Assembly: GCA_016716905.1 (NCBI GenBank)
Contig: JADJUS010000003.1
Coordinates: 310,001-374,000, forward strand
DNA length: 64,000 nucleotides
Direction of reading: 5' to 3'
Source: Acidobacteriota bacterium
GTDB taxonomy: Bacteria > Acidobacteriota > Vicinamibacteria > Vicinamibacterales > SCN-69-37
Below are positions 8,503-15,535 of this stretch, one piece after another. The position numbers and the translations under genes were made by a program. Position 1 is the first letter of the stretch. Every line of letters begins with the position of its first letter. The notes beneath the pieces are model-generated. The model saw only the letters and a list, made by a program, of their open reading frames with translations, ran no database searches and had not been told where the DNA came from.

Positions 8503-9972
8503 ATGCGCTCGCTCCTCCGCGCGCCAGAACTTCGCGCCGCGCTTGTCGTGAGCTGGCTTCTTGTCATCGCGCGAAGCCTGGTGTTCGTGGTCTACGAACA
8601 TGCGCACTTCGACTCCGACCAGGCCATCGTCGGCCTGATGGCCAAACACCTGAGCGAAGGGCGCGCGTTTCCACTGTTCTTCTACGGGCAGTCCTACATG
8701 CTTGGCGTCGAAGCCTGGTGGGCGGTGCCGTTTTTCTGGGTGGCCGGCGCCACCGTCGCCGCGTTGCGCGCGTCGATCGTCGCGACGAATCTCGCGGTTG
8801 TGACGATGGTTATCATGGGCCTCCATCGGTGCGGTCTTCGTCCGTTCCATGCGCTGGTGCCCGCCTTGTTTCTGGTGTTTCCGCCTCCCGACACGGCAGC
8901 CTTCCTGGTGGAAGCCCAGGGTGGAAACATTGAGCCGTTCCTGTGGATTCTGTTGCTGTGGTTTGTGCGCGAACGGCCCTTCTGGCTGGGGTCCCTTCTC
9001 GCCGTTGGATTCCTGAATCGCGAATTTGTGTTGTACGCCGTCCCGGTCCTGCTGGCCGGCCAGGCCTGGTCGGGCACGCTTTTGAAGAGCGGCAGCATCC
9101 GCGCGTGGTTGTTCGCATTGGTCGCCTTCCTCGCGGTCTGGCAGGGCATACGCGCACTGGAACCACTTTCGGATGTGATGGGGCCGGGCACACGTGGAGC
9201 TGCGGCCATGGCGGCGCGCGGGTCGCAGATCGAGAACCTCTCGCAGCGCCTGCAGGTGGATGTGTGGGGGCTTCCCGCCAGGGCCTGGACGATCGTCACG
9301 AGAGATGTCGCCGGACTTCTGGGTGGCCGTTCCCTGGTTGACGCCGTCGCGCCGCAGGGCCGCGGCTGGTTTGGGTATGTCCTGGCGATCGCGCTGCTCG
9401 CTGCGATCGCACGTGTCGGTGTCCTGGCCGCACGGTCTCGGTCCACCCTTCACGCGATGTCGTTCGGGTGGTACGTATTGGGCCTGGGCGTGATGGCCGT
9501 ACTGGCGTATTCGGCAACACGGCCTGCAGAAGATGTGGTTCGCCGGTATTTGTTGCTCGCTCTGCTGATGCCCGTGGGGCTGTCGGCGGTGTGGCTCATG
9601 CTGGAACCCCGGCGGCTCGTCCGGGCTGCTGTGATGACGTTCGTACTGGGGTGGGCGTTGCTGGCGGGTATCGACAACTGGCGCCAGTTCGATCGATACG
9701 CCTCCGGCCGGGTGCCTGATCCGATGCGGGAACTGGTGGTCGCGCTGGACGCCAGGGGGATTACGATCGCCGAAGCGCCATACTGGCGCGCGTACAAGCT
9801 GTCCTTTCTCAGTGAAGAGCGCATCACGGTGGCCTCCACGGATGTGATCCGGATTACCGAGTACCAACGGCGCGCGGAAGCCGCAGGCGACCGAGTGGTG
9901 CGTATCCGCGAGGAGCCGTGCGCGGGAGGGACGCAGGTGGGCGGGTGGTATTTGTGCCCTCATGGGCAATGA
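8503..9972 (+). CDS. GT-C-type membrane glycosyltransferase-like protein (ArnT/PMT superfamily)
   Basis: The 489-residue protein is almost entirely transmembrane. In the first external loop, FDSDQAIVGLMAKHLSEG followed by FFYGQSYMLG resembles the acidic catalytic loop of dolichyl/undecaprenyl-phosphate-sugar-dependent GT-C enzymes. A cluster of further helices and a short C-terminal extracytoplasmic tail with two Cys (CAGG, YLCP) complete it. Such enzymes move a sugar from a lipid carrier onto a protein or glycolipid on the periplasmic side; donor and acceptor are unknown. An in-frame ATG at 8491 would lengthen it by four residues, but TAGCAT placed 10 nt before 8503 favours 8503. Confidence 0.65.
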   Translation: MRSLLRAPELRAALVVSWLLVIARSLVFVVYEHAHFDSDQAIVGLMAKHLSEGRAFPLFFYGQSYMLGVEAWWAVPFFWVAGATVAALRASIVATNLAVVTMVIMGLHRCGLRPFHALVPALFLVFPPPDTAAFLVEAQGGNIEPFLWILLLWFVRERPFWLGSLLAVGFLNREFVLYAVPVLLAGQAWSGTLLKSGSIRAWLFALVAFLAVWQGIRALEPLSDVMGPGTRGAAAMAARGSQIENLSQRLQVDVWGLPARAWTIVTRDVAGLLGGRSLVDAVAPQGRGWFGYVLAIALLAAIARVGVLAARSRSTLHAMSFGWYVLGLGVMAVLAYSATRPAEDVVRRYLLLALLMPVGLSAVWLMLEPRRLVRAAVMTFVLGWALLAGIDNWRQFDRYASGRVPDPMRELVVALDARGITIAEAPYWRAYKLSFLSEERITVASTDVIRITEYQRRAEAAGDRVVRIREEPCAGGTQVGGWYLCPHGQ

Positions 9973-9979
9973 GCCAATG

Positions 9980-10054
9980 CATTTCGTAGCGCGGCGTGGG
10001 GCTCAACGCCGCGGAGCTTTGGCGGCCTTGAGACCCAGGCCGCCCTACGAGGGG
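9980..10054. repeat. family A palindromic repeat, second copy
   Basis: The unit starts ATTTCGTAGCGCGGCG and ends GGCCGCCCTACGAGGGG. It matches the copy at 3534-3604 along its length apart from the centre. Two inner hairpins (GCGGCG...CGCCGC and GGCGGCC...GGCCGCC) are bracketed by CGTAG/CTACG. The right edge provides part of the GGGGAGG Shine-Dalgarno of the peptidase gene that follows. Confidence 0.7.
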
Positions 10055-10064
10055 AGGCAATGAG

Positions 10065-12305
10065 GTGACGACGATGAAACGACTGATTGCAGCAGTGTTG
10101 CTTGCCGTGGCGGTGCCGGTCGTCCAGGGGCAGGCGCCCTCGGCGGCTGACTTTGTCAGTGCGCCGTATCCCCATGATCTGGTGTCGGCCCGTCGGGTTG
10201 ATCGACTGGCATGGATCACCTACGACGAAGGCAAACGCAACGTCTTCACTGCCGTCGCGCCTGCTTTCACCCCCGTGCGCCTGACGTCGTTCATGAATGA
10301 CGATGGCGTGGATGTCACGAATCTGAGTGTGTCGGCTGACGGATCAGTTGCGGTCTTCGTGCGCGGCCACGATCAGAATCGCGACGGGTGGGTGGCCAAT
10401 CCCGCCAGCAATCCCGACGGCACCGAGCGCGCGATCTGGGCCGTTCGTACGAATGGCGCCGGCCCGGCGATGCGGCTGGCGGAATTGCCGTCGGGTGCCC
10501 CGGTGATTTCCCCGGATGGCCGGTTTGTCCTCTATGTGAAGGACGGACAGATCTATCGCATGCGCGTGTCGACGGCGCCGAGGCTGACGCCGATCGACAA
10601 AGGCGAGCAGCCGTTCATCAAAGCGTGGGGACAGAACAGCGGGCCGCGATGGTCACCCGACGGGAAGAAGATCGCGTTTGTCAGCAATCGCGTCGACCAC
10701 GGTTACATCGGTGTTTATGACGTGGCGACCCGCGCGGTGTCGTATCTGGCGCCCGACGTGGATCGCGACAGCAGCCCGACCTGGTCGCACGACAGCGCTC
10801 GCATCGCATTCATCCGTCGGCCGGGCCTGGCCTTTGGGCAACAAGCGCACGAGGGGAGCGGCGGCGTGGGCAACCCCGCCGGGCCGGCATTCGCCAGACA
10901 AGGCGGCGCGGGTGGCCGTCAGGGCGGAGCAGGTCGGCAGGGAGGCGCGCCCGCCCCTGGCGTGTCGGTGGCTGAGGCCGGAGGAACTGTGCCAGGTCTG
11001 ATGCGTGCCGAGTTCAAGGGAGGCGGCACGTTGTCGTTCTGGGTGGCGGATGTGGCGTCTGGACAGGGCAAGGAGTTCTGGCGCCAACCCGCCAACGACC
11101 GAGTGGTGACGAACGTCAACGGCATCGAGTGGGCCGGGGAACACGTGGTGTTCACCAGTGTCGTGCCGGGCGACGACTTCGATCGGTACTTCTCGGTGGC
11201 CGTGAACGGCTCAACGCCCAAGCCGGTGCTGCTGACCACCACAGACGGCATCATCGAGGATGCGGCATCGGTCAATCTGTCGCCCGACGGCAAGACGCTG
11301 TACTACGCCACCAATGCGGGTGACATCGATCACCGCGACGTGTGGGCCGTGCCCACGGCCGGTGGCGCGCCGCGGCAGGTGACCTCGGGCGATGCCATTG
11401 AGATGTACCCGGCGCCGCTCGCGTCAGGCCGTCAGGTGGCGCTGTTGTACGCCGAGGCCACTCGTCCCCAGTCCGTGGCGGTGGTGCCGGCGTACGGCGA
11501 AAAGGCGCGCGTGGTGTATCCGGTGCTCACGCCGCGCTTCCCGACAGCGGCACACGTGGTGCCCACCAACGTCACGCTCACGGCCGAGGACGGCGTGAAG
11601 TTCAACAACCAGTTGTTCATGCCGGCAGACATCAAACCTGGTGAGAAGCGGCCGGCGATGATCTTCGTCCATGGTGGCCCGCAGCGCCAGATGTTGCTCG
11701 GGTATCACTATCGCCACGTGTACCACATGTTCTATGGCATCAATCAGTGGCTGGCGAGCAAGGGCTACATCGTGCTGTCGGTGAACTATCGCAGCGGGGT
11801 GGGGTACGGCCGCGCATTTCGGCAGGCCCCGAATACAGGTGGGCGCGGCAACGCGGAATACCAGGATGTACTGGCGGCCGGCAAATATCTCCACGCGCGG
11901 CCCGATGTGGATACCTCACGCGTGGCCATCTGGGGCCTTTCGTACGGCGGCGTGTTGACCGGCCAGGCCCTGGCGCGCAACTCCGACCTGTTCGCCGCCG
12001 GCATTGACCTGGCCGGCGTGCATCTCTGGGGCAGCCTGCTCGATCCGGAGGCGGTGTCCTTCAAGTCATCGGTCATCGGTGCGATCGACGGATGGCGATC
12101 GCCGGTGCTGTTGTTCCACGGCGATGACGACCGCAACGTCGCGTTCACGCAAACGGGCGGACTGGTGCAACTGCTGCGTCAGCGCAACGTGGACTACGAG
12201 CTGGTGGTGTTCCCCGACGACGTGCACGATTCGCTGCTGCACCGGCGCTGGATCTACACCTTCGAACGGATGGAGCAGTTCCTGATGAAACACATTGGGC
12301 GCTGA
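10065..12305 (+). CDS. S9-family prolyl oligopeptidase (dipeptidyl/acylaminoacyl peptidase type), secreted
   Basis: The protein has 746 residues. A signal peptide (LIAAVLLAVAVPVVQG) is followed by a TolB/DPP-type beta-propeller (about 25-500) and a C-terminal alpha/beta-hydrolase domain. The catalytic triad is visible: Ser626 in GLSYGG, Asp689 in HGDDD and His721 in DDVHDS. Between about 265 and 310 the propeller carries a Gly/Gln/Arg-rich insertion (AGGRQGGAGRQGG) not typical of the fold. Family members cleave short peptides, often after Pro. The GTG at 10065 has GGAGG 7 nt upstream; an ATG three codons later is an alternative. It is monocistronic, between two repeats. Confidence 0.87.
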   Translation: MTTMKRLIAAVLLAVAVPVVQGQAPSAADFVSAPYPHDLVSARRVDRLAWITYDEGKRNVFTAVAPAFTPVRLTSFMNDDGVDVTNLSVSADGSVAVFVRGHDQNRDGWVANPASNPDGTERAIWAVRTNGAGPAMRLAELPSGAPVISPDGRFVLYVKDGQIYRMRVSTAPRLTPIDKGEQPFIKAWGQNSGPRWSPDGKKIAFVSNRVDHGYIGVYDVATRAVSYLAPDVDRDSSPTWSHDSARIAFIRRPGLAFGQQAHEGSGGVGNPAGPAFARQGGAGGRQGGAGRQGGAPAPGVSVAEAGGTVPGLMRAEFKGGGTLSFWVADVASGQGKEFWRQPANDRVVTNVNGIEWAGEHVVFTSVVPGDDFDRYFSVAVNGSTPKPVLLTTTDGIIEDAASVNLSPDGKTLYYATNAGDIDHRDVWAVPTAGGAPRQVTSGDAIEMYPAPLASGRQVALLYAEATRPQSVAVVPAYGEKARVVYPVLTPRFPTAAHVVPTNVTLTAEDGVKFNNQLFMPADIKPGEKRPAMIFVHGGPQRQMLLGYHYRHVYHMFYGINQWLASKGYIVLSVNYRSGVGYGRAFRQAPNTGGRGNAEYQDVLAAGKYLHARPDVDTSRVAIWGLSYGGVLTGQALARNSDLFAAGIDLAGVHLWGSLLDPEAVSFKSSVIGAIDGWRSPVLLFHGDDDRNVAFTQTGGLVQLLRQRNVDYELVVFPDDVHDSLLHRRWIYTFERMEQFLMKHIGR

Positions 12306-12394
12306 GCACGCTGCATTGCAGATCACGCCGGATTACAGGAGGCTCAGAGGCACAGAGGGTAGGGCTGTGAGCAGTAGCCTGGCGTGAGGCCGGC

Positions 12395-12494
12395 GGCGCG
12401 ATGGTGACACAGAGAAAACGACCTCTGAGGTAGTTTTTGTTCTCACCCCGAAAAACTACCTCAGAGGTCGTTTTCTCTGTGTCACCATCGCGCC
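12395..12494. repeat. perfect 44-bp inverted repeat (12-nt loop), with an imperfect outer extension
   Basis: Arm 12395-12438 is the exact reverse complement of 12451-12494. Each arm contains ACCTCTGAGGT, itself a palindrome. Beyond the perfect arms the match continues imperfectly: AGCCTGGCGTGA near 12378 faces TCACGCCAGGCT near 12535. The element fills the 296-bp gap between the S9 peptidase and the next gene. The core AACGACCTCTGAGGT recurs in the element at 62437-62575, so these belong to one family. Confidence 0.85.
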
Positions 12495-12601
12495 ACCGGG
12501 CCGCCACGCGGCGACCGGCGGGCAAGCCCGCCGGTCACGCCAGGCTGTGTCCTCCGTGTCTCCGCGTCTCCCTGTTGGTCCGTCGTGATCGTGAGGTACT
12601 G

Positions 12602-13633
12602 ATGAAGTCGGCAATCGTTCTTGGTGCAGTAGTCGTGGCGGTGGTGGCAATAGCGGCGCAGGGGACATGGACGCCGCTGACCAGCGGCGTCAACGTGACG
12701 TTTCGGGGAGTCAGCGCCGTCAACGCGGAAGTCGCGTGGGCGAGTGGGTCGCGCGGCACGGTGATGCGCACGCTCGACGCCGGCGCGTCGTGGCAGAACG
12801 TGTCGCCACAGCCACCGCTCGCGCTGGATTTTCGTGACGTGGACGCCATCGATCGAATGACCGCCTATATCCTGAGCATCGGCAACGGTGACGCGTCGCG
12901 CATCCTCAAGACGACCGACGGTGGCTCCACATGGGTCACGCAGTTCACGAGCCCCGACGCTGATGCCTTCTTTGACGCCATGGCGTTCTGGGACAAGGAC
13001 AACGGCATCGCCTTCAGCGACTCGGCCAACGGCCAGTTCCGGATCATCAGCACCGGCGACGGGGGCCGCACGTGGACGCGCCTTGGCGGGTTGCCCCCCG
13101 CGCTCGACAACGAGGGCGCGTTTGCCGCCAGCGGCACGAACGTCGCTGTCTGGGGCGACCGCCATGTGTGGATCGGCACCGGAGCCGCAGCGAAAGCGCG
13201 CGTGCTTCATTCCTCCGATCGCGGCAAGACGTGGACTGTGGCCGACACGCCGATTCCCGGCGGCACGTCGGCGGGTATCTACTCCATCGCGTTTCGCGAC
13301 GCGCTTCACGGCATCGTGGTCGGCGGCGACTATGCGAAAGAGGACCTCGCCCTCGACAACGTGGCCGTGACCGACGACGGCGGGAAGACGTGGCGGCTGG
13401 CTCCGGGCGTGGGAGGTTTCCGTTCGGTAGTGACGTACGTGCCGGCGGCGAACGGTCTTGCACTGCTGGCCGTGGGGCCGTCAGGGTCGGACTGGTCCAC
13501 CGATGATGGCCGGACGTGGACCGCCATCCCCACACCCGCGCGAGGCCTGCATACCTACAGCCACGCACGCAGCAGCGGTGTGGGATTCGCCGCCGGGGGG
13601 CGCGGCCAGCTCGCCCGCTTCGAGGTCCGATAG
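12602..13633 (+). CDS. secreted YCF48/BNR-repeat beta-propeller protein
   Basis: The 343-residue protein begins at an ATG (12602) that opens a signal peptide (AIVLGAVVVAVVAIAAQG). Repeated motifs RTLDAGASW, KTTDGGSTW, STGDGGRTW, HSSDRGKTW, VTDDGGKTW and STDDGRTW give a single seven-bladed propeller of the YCF48/Hcf136-like group. Bacterial relatives are usually called oxidoreductases or glycosyl hydrolases without evidence; in cyanobacteria and plastids YCF48 helps assemble photosystem II. Here it is more likely an extracytoplasmic binding protein of unknown ligand. An SGNH hydrolase follows 8 nt downstream, so the two are probably co-transcribed. Confidence 0.72.
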   Translation: MKSAIVLGAVVVAVVAIAAQGTWTPLTSGVNVTFRGVSAVNAEVAWASGSRGTVMRTLDAGASWQNVSPQPPLALDFRDVDAIDRMTAYILSIGNGDASRILKTTDGGSTWVTQFTSPDADAFFDAMAFWDKDNGIAFSDSANGQFRIISTGDGGRTWTRLGGLPPALDNEGAFAASGTNVAVWGDRHVWIGTGAAAKARVLHSSDRGKTWTVADTPIPGGTSAGIYSIAFRDALHGIVVGGDYAKEDLALDNVAVTDDGGKTWRLAPGVGGFRSVVTYVPAANGLALLAVGPSGSDWSTDDGRTWTAIPTPARGLHTYSHARSSGVGFAAGGRGQLARFEVR

Positions 13634-13641
13634 GCAGGCGC

Positions 13642-14610
13642 ATGCTCGAGCGAAGCAAAAATATCCTGCTGGTGGTGGCGTCCGTTCTGACGGCGACACT
13701 GCTCGGCGAGGGCGCCTTGCGCCTGTCTGGACGCTATTTGCCGCCCGACAATCCACTGCGGCCGACTCAGCCGCAACTCTACGAGGCTGATCCCCATGTC
13801 GGGTATCGATTCCGGCGATCACACACCGTGACGTACCGCTCCGCGGGCAGCCCGGCGCCGATGGTGATTGCCTCCAACTCTGACGGCTTTCGCAGCACTC
13901 GTGAGTTTGATGAGCCTGACGCCCGCAGGCGCGTCCTGGTGCTTGGCGATTCATTTGTCTGCGGGTGGGGTGTACAGGTCAGCGACCGGCTGACCGAACA
14001 GCTCGAAGCGTTGGAGCCCGGCTGGCGGGTGGACAACATGGGCATGACCGGGTGGGGGATCGACCTGATGGTTCGCGCGCTGGAGCACCTCGGCCCGAAG
14101 GCCGATCCCGACGTGGTCGTGCTCGCCGTGTATACGGACGACTTTCGGAGGCTCCATCCGTATTTCGACGCTTCCGGCATTCCATTCGAGAAGTTTGAAC
14201 GTGCCGGAGACGGTGTGGTCAGCGTGCCTTTTCCGTATCCGGGATTCTGGGGCCGGATGCGCCTTGTCCAGGCGGGCTATCAAGCGTGGTGGAAGGTGAA
14301 CAGCAATCGCTTCGATCTGAATCGGGCATTGCTGAATCGGTACCTCGATGACGTGGCGCGCCTCGGGGCGGTGCCCGTCGTGGCCTTTTTTCCAGGCCGA
14401 TCAGATACGCCGGAAGACAAGCGCCGACGAACCTTTCTCATGAACTGGGCGGCGACACGCCACGTGCTTTTCCGTGACCTGACCGCAGCGATTCACGGCG
14501 CGGGCATCGACAACGTCTATCTGGCTGGCGACTGGCACTGGAACCCAGCCGGCCATCGCATCGCTGCCCAGCAACTCCGCGAGCTCATCCGCGAAGCGCG
14601 CGACCAGTAG
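13642..14610 (+). CDS. SGNH/GDSL-type hydrolase, membrane-anchored or secreted
   Basis: The protein has 322 residues. It opens with a hydrophobic segment (NILLVVASVLTATLLGEG) and then a conserved region before the nucleophile block VLGDSFVCGWGV (Ser of GDS, about residue 100). The closing block GDWHWNPAGH supplies the Asp-x-x-His pair. Distant relatives include AlgJ/AlgX-like and other carbohydrate O-acyl esterases. The substrate is unknown; an acyl group on a polysaccharide is plausible. The ATG at 13642 lies 8 nt after the upstream stop. It converges with the lipoprotein gene that ends at 14618. Confidence 0.75.
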   Translation: MLERSKNILLVVASVLTATLLGEGALRLSGRYLPPDNPLRPTQPQLYEADPHVGYRFRRSHTVTYRSAGSPAPMVIASNSDGFRSTREFDEPDARRRVLVLGDSFVCGWGVQVSDRLTEQLEALEPGWRVDNMGMTGWGIDLMVRALEHLGPKADPDVVVLAVYTDDFRRLHPYFDASGIPFEKFERAGDGVVSVPFPYPGFWGRMRLVQAGYQAWWKVNSNRFDLNRALLNRYLDDVARLGAVPVVAFFPGRSDTPEDKRRRTFLMNWAATRHVLFRDLTAAIHGAGIDNVYLAGDWHWNPAGHRIAAQQLRELIREARDQ

Positions 14611-14617
14611 ATCCCAG

Positions 14618-15421
14618 CTACTTGATCGTGGCCTTCTCGAGAATGGCTTCGTACGCATAACCGGCGCCGAAGTCCTTCTTGACGGCCAGCGTCCCGGATA
14701 CGGTGACCACGTCACCAACCTTCGCGAGCGCATCGGTCGTCACCGTCAGGTCGTTCGTACCGTCCGAGGCCTTGCCGGACCCGTCCTGCAAGTGAAGCCA
14801 GTTGAACCCGAGAATCCCGTTGTTGACCTTGACGACCGTGCCGCGCACGATCACGGTCTTGCCCGACAGCGAATCGCGCTTCGCCCACGTGTCGGCAATG
14901 GAGAGTCCGCCCGCAGGCGCCGCGTTGGGCTGAACCGCGACCGCGGCCGCAGCCTGAGGCGCCGGAGACGCGGTGGCGACCCCGTGGCTGGCCATCGGCA
15001 TCAGACCAGGCGCAGCGGCGGCGCCTGATGCGCCCTGCAGCGGCTGTCCGGCCCGCGCCACTTGTGTGACGAAGTAGATCAGCGGAAAGTCCCGGTTCAG
15101 CGTGGTGCTGTGGAAGTTTTCCATCGGCATTTCGAGCGGCGCGGTCACGCTCTCACCCTTGGTCACAGGGAATTCATTGGCGGCGATCCATACATCCTTC
15201 TGACCGGTCTGCAGGCGCATGTAGGTGTAGCCGCCCGAGTTCATCGTCTCGGCCACGGTGCCCGTGACGGTGCCGGGGGTGGCCGGCGCGGCCGGGGCCG
15301 GCGTCGAAGCCGCCTGCGTGCCGGCGGCGGTGGTCGCATTGCTGGCCTGTGGGGTCGAGCATGCGGCGAGTGCTGAGAACGCGACCAGCAGGGCGAGGGT
15401 CTGAACGGTGGCAGGCTTCAT
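14618..15421 (-). CDS. lipoprotein with two OB-like nucleic-acid-binding-type domains
   Basis: The protein has 267 residues. The signal sequence ends in a lipobox (SALAAC, Cys20). An Ala/Thr/Pro-rich linker follows, then a first small beta domain (about 55-120: TGTVAETMNSGGYTYMRLQT, then WIAANEFPVTKG). A second linker leads to a similar C-terminal domain (about 180-265: VIVRGTVVKVNNGILGFNWL, then DGSGKASDGTNDLTVTT). The duplicated beta domains look like the OB-fold repeats of NrfJ/YdeI-type proteins. The role is unknown. It is divergent from the sortilin-like gene at 15536, leaving a 114-bp promoter region. Confidence 0.65.
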   Translation of the reverse strand: MKPATVQTLALLVAFSALAACSTPQASNATTAAGTQAASTPAPAAPATPGTVTGTVAETMNSGGYTYMRLQTGQKDVWIAANEFPVTKGESVTAPLEMPMENFHSTTLNRDFPLIYFVTQVARAGQPLQGASGAAAAPGLMPMASHGVATASPAPQAAAAVAVQPNAAPAGGLSIADTWAKRDSLSGKTVIVRGTVVKVNNGILGFNWLHLQDGSGKASDGTNDLTVTTDALAKVGDVVTVSGTLAVKKDFGAGYAYEAILEKATIK

Positions 15422-15535
15422 GTGCTCAGGGTATCAAGAACGGGTCGCTGCCGGGCAGTATTGCGCCGTCTTCGCAGAGAGTGCGAGAATGACCGGGCCT
15501 TGGAGCCCCGGGGCACTGCAATCGGAGAATTCACA

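Noticed and set aside
8350..9969. A 539-codon minus-strand open frame opposite the GT-C gene
   Set aside because: It is rich in His, Arg, Gln and Pro with no motif or membrane pattern, as expected for the complement of a GC-rich membrane-protein gene.
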